Shown here: one piece after another, positions 8,777 through 16,413 of the stretch | Position numbering within the stretch: the first letter of the stretch is position 1 | Layout: every line of letters begins with the position of its first letter | Notes under the pieces: model-generated | Seen by the model: the letters and a program-made list of their open reading frames with translations, nothing else | Told to the model about the DNA's origin: nothing | The model's database searches: none | Translations under genes and position numbers: made by a program | DNA from: Treponema sp. | Lineage (GTDB): Bacteria > Spirochaetota > Spirochaetia > Treponematales > Treponemataceae | Direction: 5' to 3' | Assembly (NCBI GenBank): GCA_017470605.1 | Contig: JAFUYH010000009.1 | Span: forward strand, 1 to 64,000 | Length of the DNA stretch: 64,000 bases

Positions 8777-9264
8777 CAAAAATCCGGAAGGCGAGGATTG
8801 AAGATGTGGCGGCAATAGAAGCTTTGTACACAGAACTTGAAAAAGATGCGGTGATGTACCAGAGTGAGCATTTTGTTATGAGTCCTGAAGGCGCCAGGGC
8901 ACGGCAACTAGAAGAGATTTTGAAAAGTGATAATCAGACTATGTTTGTTGCGGAAGAGTGTGCCGAAGGCGCTGGGGCGGCTCTTTCTGTGATTGGCTTT
9001 GCGCATGTTGTTTTTATCGGGGCAAAAGCTGTTTCCTGCTTAAAAGCTCAGACAAATATTTATCTTCAGGATTTAGTAGTGACTGGTGATTGTCGTAATC
9101 GTGGGATTGGAACTTTGCTTTTGAATGAGGCGAAAAAATACGGAACTGAAAAAGGAGCTGATTTTTTCAGAACTCAAGTTTTTCCTATGAACAAAGCTGG
9201 GCTTCGTTTTTACGAGCGAAATGGATTTTCAATTAAGATGATTACGATTGAGGCTCCGCTGTAG
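8773..9264 (+). CDS. GNAT family N-acetyltransferase
   Basis: A 163-residue GCN5-type acetyltransferase that moves an acetyl group from acetyl-CoA to an amine. The acetyl-CoA binding signature is seen as LQDLVVTGDCRNRGIGTLLL (about residues 96-115), followed by the motif B segment NKAGLRFYERNGF. The substrate is unknown. The gene overlaps the RhuM stop (ATGA), and its 3' end overlaps the convergent pseudogene at 9242-9848. Confidence 0.85.
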   Translation: MTKIRKARIEDVAAIEALYTELEKDAVMYQSEHFVMSPEGARARQLEEILKSDNQTMFVAEECAEGAGAALSVIGFAHVVFIGAKAVSCLKAQTNIYLQDLVVTGDCRNRGIGTLLLNEAKKYGTEKGADFFRTQVFPMNKAGLRFYERNGFSIKMITIEAPL

Positions 9265-9848
9265 TATTCCGAGAAATCATAAATTTTCGTTTAATTTGTA
9301 AAAATTCTTTGAGACGTTCCATTAGCGTAAAAAGATTTGCCCGGGATTCGAATTCGGTGCGGGTCTGAGGTAGTGGAACGTTTTTCATTTTATCGTGGAT
9401 GAGGGCCAGTTCTTCGAGCAGGGCTTTTACATCATTATCCTTGTGATATTCATTTGAAACTTTTTCGAGAAAATCTGAAAGGAGGGTAGCGGTGGATGGA
9501 ATTGCCTGAAGATTTCGGGCGGCCTTGTACATTTCGTAAAGAATCTTTGTCTGCTTTTCCCGCATCTCAAGGTAGCGGGAGTCGAAGGTATCTTTTTTTG
9601 TGGAGTAAAAGATTTACAAGGATTCCAAAGCCAACGCCAAGTACAAAGAGAAGAACTTCATTTTTGATTGCGGCAGGGCTGGTTTTCCCAAACGAAAGAA
9701 AGTGCGAAATCAAAACAGAGTCCATAGCCATGGCAGAAATCCATTTGCGCCACTGCAAAGGCAAGTAGTCGGGCAAGGGCTGTGCGCAGAGAATTGCAAG
9801 CACAGCAGCCAGCGTGATTTTTATTGTGTTTGTGAGGATGGATTTCAT
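9242..9848 (-). pseudogene. Decayed aromatic acid exporter-like (FUSC/DUF939) membrane protein gene
   Basis: Three pieces of one membrane protein lie in different frames on the minus strand. MKSILTNTIKITLAAVLAIL is a first helix. The following bases read SLRTALARLLAFAVA in another frame. WISAMAMDSVLISHFL...NEVLLFVLGVGFGILVNLLLHKK then continues in the first frame. After a run of seven A (plus positions about 9593-9599) the C-terminal part, LEMREKQTKILYEMYKAARN and onward, lies one frame off. Removing one A restores DTFDSRYLEMREKQ. The order and motifs fit DUF939/ArAE exporters, but internal segments seem deleted. The start has TATACT 6 nt upstream. Confidence 0.6.
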
Positions 9849-9854
9849 GAGAAA

Positions 9855-9883
9855 AGTATAGCATGTAAAAGGGCGCTTTGTAA
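9855..9883 (-). promoter_or_regulatory. Leaderless-type promoter of the decayed exporter gene
   Basis: On the minus strand TTACAA (plus 9878-9883), 17 bp, TATACT (plus 9855-9860), then 6 nt to the ATG at 9848. No ribosome binding site is present. Confidence 0.5.
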
Positions 9884-10261
9884 TTGATGAATGAACTGGT
9901 CACAAATTGCGACCGGTTCAAAAGTTTGAAGCATTCTACGGTTGCATCTTACGTCTTCACCGAGCAGGGCGTCGCAATGCTCTCTGCAGTTCTTCACAGT
10001 CCTACGGCAATTCAAGTAAGTATCCGGATAATGGATGCCTTTGTTAAGCTTCGTCATTATGTCAGCTCTCAGATTGTGAAAACTGATGATAAAGAGGAAC
10101 TTGCAGAAATTCGGCGTCTCCTTTTGCTTCATATAGATTATTGTGATAAAAAGTTTTCGGAGCAGGATGAGAAAATTAATCAGATTATCCAAGTTTTGAA
10201 TAATTTGATTGAGCAGCCACAAAATGATAGAAAAATTGGATTTATAGACGAAAATAACTAA
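9884..10261 (+). pseudogene. 5'-truncated ORF6N-domain protein gene
   Basis: The 125-residue frame begins inside a domain: NELVTNCDRFKSLKHSTV followed by YVFTEQGVAMLSAVL and IMDAFVKLRHYV is the C-terminal half of the phage-type ORF6N DNA-binding domain. A polar helical tail follows. The N-terminal half of about 70 residues (the RG, DLA-LYG region) is missing. A stop codon lies directly before the TTG at 9884, and the sequence further left belongs to the promoter of the neighbouring pseudogene. It is probably a remnant left by a deletion. A short expressed fragment cannot be excluded. Confidence 0.65.
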
Positions 10262-10337
10262 TTGATTTTATATGATTAATACTCCTAAGGTTGTAATTTG
10301 CGACTTTAAAGACTGAAATGTGAAATAGCAAAAAAAA

Positions 10338-10661
10338 TCATATCAGTTTACAAACATCCCTAACATCTTTTTCGATTCTGGAAAGAAGTTCTTCTTCCAG
10401 AGTCTTTCCAAACTTATCTTCAAATTGTGCATTTTTATTTTCCGGGCAGCCACGTTCTTCAAAAAGAGCAGATGAAGGAACACCGAGCACAACGGCAATT
10501 TTGTCTACCATTTCAGGTTGTGGCCAGGAGTCGCGGTTTTCAATTTGGTTTATGTATGCAATGCTTTTCTCTACAGCATACGAAAGTTTTTCCTGTGAAA
10601 TACCTTTTTGATTTCTGTAGTACTTCAAATTATTTACGAATGTTTCTCTGATTGAATTCAT
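10338..10661 (-). CDS. XRE family transcriptional regulator
   Basis: A 107-residue protein with a helix-turn-helix of the Cro/CI type over residues about 10-66 (LKYYRNQKGISQEKLSYAVEKS, YINQIENRDSWPQPEMVDKIA). A short charged C-terminal tail follows. It probably binds an operator near its own start. The start ATG at 10661 lacks a ribosome binding site and adjoins an inverted repeat. The neighbour on the left is a phage-type gene remnant, so this may be a leftover repressor of a mobile element. Confidence 0.85.
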   Translation of the reverse strand: MNSIRETFVNNLKYYRNQKGISQEKLSYAVEKSIAYINQIENRDSWPQPEMVDKIAVVLGVPSSALFEERGCPENKNAQFEDKFGKTLEEELLSRIEKDVRDVCKLI

Positions 10662-10678
10662 ACCGTAAGAATGACGGT
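10662..10678. promoter_or_regulatory. Inverted repeat at the start of the XRE gene, candidate operator
   Basis: ACCGT and ACGGT arms are separated by 7 bp and directly abut the ATG of the XRE regulator. This is a plausible autoregulatory site or an mRNA hairpin. There is no direct evidence of binding. Confidence 0.4.
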
Positions 10679-10728
10679 TTATTGTGAATATAATTACATG
10701 AAAATATTAAAATTGTAGTAATTAGAAT

Positions 10729-10757
10729 TTGCTTATTTTGATTTAATACAGTATTAT
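10729..10757 (+). promoter_or_regulatory. Promoter of the lipoprotein/membrane protein pair
   Basis: TTGCTT (10729-10734), 17 bp, TATTAT (10752-10757). It gives a leader of about 105 nt that is AT-rich with small inverted repeats and ends in AGGAGG before the ATG at 10870. Confidence 0.55.
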
Positions 10758-10869
10758 TACATTATAAGAGTAAGTTTTTGGCTTATAAAAATAAAACTCA
10801 TAGTTTTATACAGTTTAAAAAACGATTTCTTATAAATCAAAATAATTATAAAAATCTCAGGAGGATTTT

Positions 10870-11418
10870 ATGAAAAATTTGAACGGGAAGAAAATATTTT
10901 CAACATTTTCTTTTTCTATCATTTTTGCAGCTTTTATGTTCTTATCATTAGCGTGTGGTGCTTCTGATCCAGCACCTGCTCCGGAACCTACAAGTACAAT
11001 TACAATGGCAGATGTAAACGGATTGGTAAAAAATCAGGAAGTGAATCTTCTTGCCAATAATGGCCTTACTGCAGAACAGCTTATGGAAGTAATAAAACTT
11101 TGTATTCAAACAGATGAGATTACAGATGTTGCTTTGGTAGAAGAAAATGCAAAGTTAAGTTATGGTGTTTTAACTGCAAATATGGCATTACAGAAAGTTC
11201 CTGTTACTGTAAAATTTTCTTGTTCAATATCAAAAACTGGAACCTTAAAAATGAGAATATCTGAAGTTAAAGAACAGAATCCAGAACTTGCTCCATTTAA
11301 TCTTACAGTATATACAAAAGATTATGAGGCAAAATGTGATGCTATAAAGAATTCAATTTTAAATAAACTTGAATCAATTGGTAATATTGTTCTAACTCGT
11401 TCTGCTGATTTTGCTTAA
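10870..11418 (+). CDS. Hypothetical lipoprotein
   Basis: A 182-residue exported protein with a hydrophobic signal segment and the lipobox LSLAC, so Cys29 should be lipidated. A Pro/Ala/Thr-rich linker follows the Cys. The mature part has one Cys pair that might form a disulphide (LCIQ, KFSCS) and one further Cys near residue 156. I do not recognise a domain. A strong AGGAGG site precedes the ATG. The stop overlaps the TTG start of the next gene, so the two are likely translated together. Confidence 0.75.
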   Translation: MKNLNGKKIFSTFSFSIIFAAFMFLSLACGASDPAPAPEPTSTITMADVNGLVKNQEVNLLANNGLTAEQLMEVIKLCIQTDEITDVALVEENAKLSYGVLTANMALQKVPVTVKFSCSISKTGTLKMRISEVKEQNPELAPFNLTVYTKDYEAKCDAIKNSILNKLESIGNIVLTRSADFA

Positions 11419-11830
11419 TAAGAAATTAATAGTTTGTGGGATAGTCCTGATAGCGTTTGATATATGCTTATATGGACTATTCCATGATATTTCGAAACTT
11501 GCCTTGTTTGCTCTTTTTGATAAAGAGTTTCTTATATATTTAAAAGCAGTTCATCTAAAATTTATGTCCCTGTTTTCAGGAACTTTAATTTTCCAGATTA
11601 TAAGAAATTATTTTATTGATTTTTTGTGGTTCTTATCCTTTCAATTGTTGTGTCTTGGGTATTTTTCTAAAACATTAAGTTTATTTATAGTTCTTTTTGG
11701 TGGAATTTTGACAGAAGTTTTTCAGTTATTAAAGCCATGTTTAGGAACTTTTGATTTTGTCGATTTAATTATTTATATAAGTATAACCCTTGTATTATTC
11801 GTATTTGTAAAATCTAAAGATAGAAATTAA
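11411..11830 (+). CDS. Small VanZ-like integral membrane protein
   Basis: A 139-residue protein with about four membrane helices. The C-terminal segment GGILTEVFQLLKP...FDFVDLIIYI resembles the E-x2-Q...D-x2-D core of VanZ-like proteins, though the similarity is short. The only reasonable start is TTG at 11411, which overlaps the stop of the lipoprotein gene by 8 bp and would rely on coupled translation. The function is unknown. It may anchor or assist the lipoprotein encoded upstream. Confidence 0.6.
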   Translation: MLNKKLIVCGIVLIAFDICLYGLFHDISKLALFALFDKEFLIYLKAVHLKFMSLFSGTLIFQIIRNYFIDFLWFLSFQLLCLGYFSKTLSLFIVLFGGILTEVFQLLKPCLGTFDFVDLIIYISITLVLFVFVKSKDRN

Positions 11831-11844
11831 TTACCGCTTTTAAG

Positions 11845-11960
11845 GATTGTAGTCACGCCGAAGGTGGCCACCGCAAGCGAGTGAACTAACGTTAGTTAGT
11901 GAACGAGTGCGGAGGCTGGAGCGATAGCGGAATGCGCAAAGCACGACCGCCGGTTGCAAT
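11845..11960. repeat. GC-richer intergenic element with palindrome
   Basis: A stretch clearly richer in G and C than its surroundings. It contains the perfect 14-bp palindrome AACTAACGTTAGTT (11884-11897) and several gagtg/gagcg repeats. It holds no reading frame of note and resembles a dispersed intergenic repeat or the scar of an insertion. It lies just before the broken ArsC/Spx-like gene. Confidence 0.4.
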
Positions 11961-11964
11961 TTGG

Positions 11965-11993
11965 TTACTTATAGTTGCGTTTTCTGTTATAAT
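11965..11993 (+). promoter_or_regulatory. Leaderless-type promoter of the broken ArsC/Spx-like gene
   Basis: TTACTT (11965-11970), 17 bp, a perfect TATAAT (11988-11993), then 6 nt to the ATG at 12000. It probably now serves the downstream LuxR-type gene. Confidence 0.6.
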
Positions 11994-11999
11994 GTTTTT

Positions 12000-12096
12000 A
12001 TGATTCAGATTTTTGGTACAAATAAAGGTTTTGACTGCAAGACGGCGCGATGCTGCCCTTGAAGCTTTGATTGATAAAAAGGCTGGAAGTAGTACT
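12000..12096 (+). pseudogene. Remnant of an ArsC/Spx-family gene
   Basis: From the ATG at 12000 the frame reads MIQIFGTNKGFDCKTA, the usual start of ArsC/Spx-type thioredoxin-fold proteins, then stops after 20 codons. In a shifted frame the next bases read RDAALEALIDKKAGS, like the DALID-K segment from the middle of the same family. The intervening part of about 55 codons and the C-terminus are missing. An internal deletion with loss of the 3' end explains this. The evidence is short sequence similarity only. Confidence 0.55.
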
Positions 12097-12117
12097 GATA
12101 ATACAGGAGTTTTGAAT

Positions 12118-12951
12118 TTGGAATTGATAATTGTGTTTTTAGCCTGCCTTTTTTCTTTTGCCGCCGTATTAATATCTCTTTTGTTTTTTCTCAGATATAA
12201 AAAGATTTTCTTTTTCCATGTGCTTTTAATTCTCTTTTCATTTTTCCTGTTAAGTACAAATAATCTTTATGCCATAATTTATAGCCCGATTACAGAGCGA
12301 ACAATTCTTTGTGTGTTTGGGGCTTTTCTTACCTTATTTTTTTCTTACGGAATTATAAACTTTACCTTTGATTTAATACAAATCAGTTCTTCTGCAAGTA
12401 TACGAAAGTTCACCACTTTATATTCACTGGCAGTTTTCCTTTTTGCAATAATTATGATTTTCATTCCGCTTCCGGAAAAACCGGCACTGATTTTAAACAT
12501 TCTTGGAATCTGGATTCCGACCGCTTTTTCATTACTTATAAGTATTATTTTTCATAAAAGAATTGATACCGGAGTTTTTCGAAAGGAAAAATGGATTTTC
12601 GTCTTTCTGGCTTTATTGAATCTGGTACTTTCCTTTATTCTTAAAAGTGTACCTTTTATTTTTATCATTTCAATTTCTATTCTGATATATCATATTTTCT
12701 ATAAATTTTATTTTTCATCTCCAATTTCGAAAACAGAAAAAAATCTCACAGAAGATTTTATAAAGGATTTCTCAATTACAAAACGGGAGCAGGAAATAAT
12801 AATTGCCTTGTTAGATGGAAAGTCAAATAAAGAGCTTGCGGAAACTCTTTTTGTGAGCGAGAAAACAATTGAATCACATCTTGCAAATATTTATAGAAAG
12901 GTTGGTGTAAAAAATCGCCTTGAACTTTTCTCACGCCTCAAAAATAACTAA
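12118..12951 (+). CDS. Membrane-bound LuxR-type transcriptional regulator (seven helices)
   Basis: A one-component regulator with an N-terminal membrane domain of about seven helices and a C-terminal LuxR/GerE helix-turn-helix (TKREQEIIIALLDGKSNKEL, VSEKTIESHLANIYRKVGVK). It presumably senses a signal at the membrane and binds DNA from there; the signal is unknown. The start is set at the TTG at 12118 because AGGAG at 12105-12109 lies 8 nt upstream. The frame stays open back to a TTG at 12013, but that part encodes residues left over from the ArsC/Spx-like remnant. The barrel and S41 peptidase genes follow in the same direction and are possible targets. Confidence 0.8.
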   Translation: MELIIVFLACLFSFAAVLISLLFFLRYKKIFFFHVLLILFSFFLLSTNNLYAIIYSPITERTILCVFGAFLTLFFSYGIINFTFDLIQISSSASIRKFTTLYSLAVFLFAIIMIFIPLPEKPALILNILGIWIPTAFSLLISIIFHKRIDTGVFRKEKWIFVFLALLNLVLSFILKSVPFIFIISISILIYHIFYKFYFSSPISKTEKNLTEDFIKDFSITKREQEIIIALLDGKSNKELAETLFVSEKTIESHLANIYRKVGVKNRLELFSRLKNN

Positions 12952-13063
12952 GGGTTTACCCTGATTTTAAAAATTTCTGAAAATTCAGTACAGCCCCTAA
13001 TATCTTTTCTGCGTCTCCTGAACGTATTATTTGTATATCAACTTTACAGGAGGCATAAAGCAA

Positions 13064-13909
13064 ATGAAACGCACAATCAGATTTTTGGCTGTGGTAATGC
13101 TTACTATGTGTGCATCGGGTTTTCTTTTTGCGAATGAGAAGGAAAAGAAAACACATGTAGATCTAGCTTTTTCTGTCAATTTCAATTTTGGCTGCTATAA
13201 GGAAACAACATTTTCTAATATCTCCCAGTCCATCTTATCGCCAAGATTTCAGATTGATACAAAAATTTATTCCGGAGATTTTCTGCATATAATTACTGCA
13301 GATTATTTTTTCTGCAGGCCAGACTCAGCGATGACCAGAACGACAGTTATTTACCGAAACTATGATCCTTTAACAGGGGAGCCTTATTATGAATCTTCTA
13401 ATAGTAATCTGTCTTTTCATAGAATAAGACTTCAGTATGATTTGGGCTATGATGTTTTGAAAAATGAAAAATATTCTTTCTATGTCGGCGGAAATTTTGC
13501 CTGCAATGCATATCTTCAGTTTGAGAATTATCCATCGATAACTGGTCTGATTTCTATAGGTCCTTCTGCAGCTTATAAGTATAACTTTAATGAAAGGCAT
13601 TCAATACTTATTTCAGGCTCAATGCCGTTTTTTGGATATGGAGTCCGCCCATCTTTTGCCGGCTGTGATGCTCTGTTAATGAAATATGCAGAAGAAGATT
13701 TTATAAAGATTCTGACGCTCGGAAATTTCTTAAGCCTGCATAATTATCAGGCTCTATATTTCGATATTGATTACAAGTTTAAGGTCGCAAAGTATTTTTC
13801 AACCGGAGCCGGCTTTGGCTTTGAGTATTCAAGAATTGCTATTCCACAGGAACGCCCTTTGTATTTTGTTAACGGCTGTCTGAAAGCAAGTGCAACAATC
13901 AATTTCTAA
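13064..13909 (+). CDS. Predicted outer-membrane beta-barrel protein
   Basis: A 281-residue exported protein. A signal peptide covers about residues 1-23 (MKRTIRFLAVVMLTMCASGF). The mature part alternates polar and aromatic residues in strand-like stretches (KYSFYVGGNFACNAYLQF, YFSTGAGFGFEYSR) and ends in ATINF, a C-terminal Phe typical of barrels folded by BamA. No named family is recognised. The ATG at 13064 is chosen because AGGAGG lies just upstream and the signal peptide begins there. It is separated by 23 bp from the S41 peptidase lipoprotein gene and probably cotranscribed with it. Confidence 0.7.
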   Translation: MKRTIRFLAVVMLTMCASGFLFANEKEKKTHVDLAFSVNFNFGCYKETTFSNISQSILSPRFQIDTKIYSGDFLHIITADYFFCRPDSAMTRTTVIYRNYDPLTGEPYYESSNSNLSFHRIRLQYDLGYDVLKNEKYSFYVGGNFACNAYLQFENYPSITGLISIGPSAAYKYNFNERHSILISGSMPFFGYGVRPSFAGCDALLMKYAEEDFIKILTLGNFLSLHNYQALYFDIDYKFKVAKYFSTGAGFGFEYSRIAIPQERPLYFVNGCLKASATINF

Positions 13910-13932
13910 CCGGAGTGAACGGAGGTATAAAA

Positions 13933-14976
13933 ATGAAAAAGAATTCTATCGTATTAATTTTAATTTTGTGGATAATCGCTTTAATACCCTTACAGTCCTG
14001 CACTTTCTTTTACGGTGAAAGCGTAAATCTTAGTTATACAGAAATGTTTGATTCCTTATGGAAAGATTATAATGAAACCTATGCGCTCTTTAACGAGAGG
14101 GGAGTAAACTGGTATGAAGAATATCAGAAATGCAGACCTCTGGTTAATGATGATATGACCGATCAGGAGTTTTTTCAGGTTTTGCAGAAGCTCTTGTATC
14201 CTCTTAAAGATTCTCATGTTTATGTAAAGACACCTTTTGCCAGTTTGAATTCAGGAGAAGATAATGCACCGATTGATGTTTTTTCGCTGAATGAAGTTTG
14301 CAGACAGTATATCAACAATCCTAAAAAATGTGGCAATAATATCATAACTTATGGAAGGCTGAAGACTGACAGTGCAATAGGCTATATTCATGTTGCAGCT
14401 TTTTCGAGCGGACAAACAGGTGTAAATCAGAATCAGGATTGGGCAAGTGAAATTGATATTGCAATTTCAGAGCTTATAGATACACGCTGTCTGATTCTCG
14501 ATGTTCGGGGTAACCGTGGTGGCCTGACGGGGAATGTTTCTCAGATTTCCGGACGATTTTGTGCGCAAAATAAAGTCTACGCAATTTCAAGAACAAAGAG
14601 CGGTCCCGGGCCAAACGATTTCGGAGATGGGGTGGAGCTTGAGATTAGGTCAAAAGGAAATGTTTTATACCTGAATCCGATTATTCTTTTGACAAATGCT
14701 CAGACAATGAGTGCAGGAGAAGAGTTTTCTATGGCAATGAAATCTCAGCCGCATGTAACTCAGGTTGGAAATCATACCTGCGGAGTTTTCTCTCTTGCGC
14801 TGGAACGTTGCCTTGTAAATGGCTGGAAATATTCAGTTTCGGTTCAGCTTGTTACAGATCCACAGGGAAATATTCCGGAAGGAAAAGGCATTGTCCCAGC
14901 ACCAGAAAATCTGATTATAAATACATCACTCGATCAGGATTTACAGATGATGCGTGCCATAGAACTTTGTAATTAG
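13933..14976 (+). CDS. S41-family peptidase lipoprotein
   Basis: A 347-residue lipoprotein with lipobox LQSC (Cys23). The N-terminal helical domain (MFDSLWKDYNETYALFNERG, LKDSHVYVKTP) is like the Tricorn C1/S41 N-terminal region. The catalytic domain contains LILDVRGNRGG and TMSAGEEFSMAMK, where the Ser near residue 259 is the expected nucleophile. No PDZ domain is seen. It should act in the periplasm or at the outer membrane on peptides or misfolded proteins. The start has GGAGG at 13921-13925. Confidence 0.8.
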   Translation: MKKNSIVLILILWIIALIPLQSCTFFYGESVNLSYTEMFDSLWKDYNETYALFNERGVNWYEEYQKCRPLVNDDMTDQEFFQVLQKLLYPLKDSHVYVKTPFASLNSGEDNAPIDVFSLNEVCRQYINNPKKCGNNIITYGRLKTDSAIGYIHVAAFSSGQTGVNQNQDWASEIDIAISELIDTRCLILDVRGNRGGLTGNVSQISGRFCAQNKVYAISRTKSGPGPNDFGDGVELEIRSKGNVLYLNPIILLTNAQTMSAGEEFSMAMKSQPHVTQVGNHTCGVFSLALERCLVNGWKYSVSVQLVTDPQGNIPEGKGIVPAPENLIINTSLDQDLQMMRAIELCN

Positions 14977-15065
14977 ACTCTCGATAATGATTGTTTCATG
15001 ATTGATTCCGGGTACTTGCTATTATTGTTTTCTTGTTATAGATTTTTCCTATAAGGAATTATTTT

Positions 15066-16343
15066 ATGAAAATCGAAACAAAAGTTTTACATTCAGGCTA
15101 TAAGCCGCAAAATGGCGGCCCTGGAACTATCCCAATTGTTCAGTCTACAACTTACCGTTTTGACAGCTGTGCACACGTTGCCGACCTTTTTGACAAGCCG
15201 GTTGAATTTATGTATTCACGTTTTGCAAACCCAACCTGCGATGCTGTTGAGAAAAAAATTGCAGACATGGAAGGTGGTGTAGGCTGCATGCTTACAACAA
15301 GCGGTCAGGCAGCTTCGCTTTTGTCTGTGCTGAACCTCTGCTGTGCAGGAGACAGTTTTATTGCATCATCAAGCATTTACGGCGGAACAATCAATCTTTT
15401 TGGTTTTACCCTCAAAAAGCTTGGAATAGAAGTAATTTGGGTTGATGTAAATGCAAGTTATGAAGAAATCTGCAAGGCAATCAAGCCAAATACAAAATGT
15501 ATTTTTGGTGAAACTATTGCAAACCCGGCCCTTACTGTTTTTGATTTTGAAGTTTGGGCTAAGGCTGCTCACGACAACAACCTGCCGCTTATTGTAGACA
15601 ACACTTTTGCAACTCCTGTTCTCTGCCGCCCTTTTGAATGGGGAGCAGACATTGTTGTTCACTCAACTACAAAATATATGGACGGTCACGCAGTTCAGGG
15701 GGGCGGCTGTATTGTTGATTCAGGAAACTTTGACTGGGAAAAGGCTTACAAGGCAAGCGGCAAGTTTGCTGACATGGTTGAGCCGGACGAAAGCTACCAC
15801 GGACTCTGCTATGTAAAGGAGTTCGGCAAGGCTGCTTATATTATAAAAGCCCGCACCCAGCTTATGCGCGACTTTGGCTGTTATCCTGCAGCCCAGAGTG
15901 CTTTCTACCTCAACCTCGGTCTGGAAACTCTTCCAGTCCGCATGGAACGCTACTGTGCAAATGCCCGCAAGGTTGCAGAATTCTTTAAGTCTTCTGACAA
16001 AATTGCAAGCGTTTCTTACCCGGGACTTCCTGGAGATAAGTATTACGAGCGTGCCCAGAAGTATCTTCCAAACGGAACTTGCGGCGTAATTTCTATCAGC
16101 ATTAAGGGGGGCCGTGATGCTGCAGTCCGCTTTATGGATGCTCTGGAACTGGCCTGTGATGAAGTTCATGTTGCAGATATCCGTACCTGTGTTCTTCACC
16201 CGGCCTCTGCTACCCACCGCCAGCTTTCAGACGAACAGCTGGTTGCAGCCGGAATTGACGGCGGAATGGTTCGTGTTTCTGTAGGTCTTGAAAATGTTGA
16301 TGACATTATTGAAGATTTGAAGAAAGGCCTTGCGGCAGTATAA
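15066..16343 (+). CDS. metY: O-acetylhomoserine sulfhydrylase (homocysteine synthase)
   Basis: A PLP enzyme that makes homocysteine from O-acetylhomoserine and sulfide, or uses methanethiol to give methionine directly. The 425 residues fit the long MetY form. Visible motifs are ETKVLHSGY and YSRFANPTCDAVE, the SGQAAS phosphate-binding loop, and HSTTKYMDGH with Lys203 as the PLP lysine. A gene for serine acetyltransferase at 34-35 kb belongs to the same sulfur network. The leader is only about 90 nt and shows no SAM riboswitch. AAGGAA precedes the ATG. Confidence 0.93.
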   Translation: MKIETKVLHSGYKPQNGGPGTIPIVQSTTYRFDSCAHVADLFDKPVEFMYSRFANPTCDAVEKKIADMEGGVGCMLTTSGQAASLLSVLNLCCAGDSFIASSSIYGGTINLFGFTLKKLGIEVIWVDVNASYEEICKAIKPNTKCIFGETIANPALTVFDFEVWAKAAHDNNLPLIVDNTFATPVLCRPFEWGADIVVHSTTKYMDGHAVQGGGCIVDSGNFDWEKAYKASGKFADMVEPDESYHGLCYVKEFGKAAYIIKARTQLMRDFGCYPAAQSAFYLNLGLETLPVRMERYCANARKVAEFFKSSDKIASVSYPGLPGDKYYERAQKYLPNGTCGVISISIKGGRDAAVRFMDALELACDEVHVADIRTCVLHPASATHRQLSDEQLVAAGIDGGMVRVSVGLENVDDIIEDLKKGLAAV

Positions 16344-16356
16344 GGCTTATAAAATG

Positions 16357-16400
16357 AAAAAGGCGGTGGTTGAGCTTGTCGAAACCACCGCCTTTTTTTA
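16357..16400. terminator. Bidirectional terminator with REP-like core
   Basis: AAGGCGGTGGTT (16360-16371) and AACCACCGCCTT (16383-16394) enclose GAGCTTGTCGA and are followed by a run of T. It serves the convergent metY and exported-protein genes. The GGTTGAGCTTGTCGAAACC core resembles short palindromic repeats dispersed in many bacterial genomes. Confidence 0.8.
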
Positions 16401-16413
16401 TATAAGGTATTTT

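Noticed and set aside
15000-15065. Possible SAM riboswitch before metY
   Set aside because: The leader is only about 90 nt and shows no SAM-I or SAM-II core or anti-terminator.
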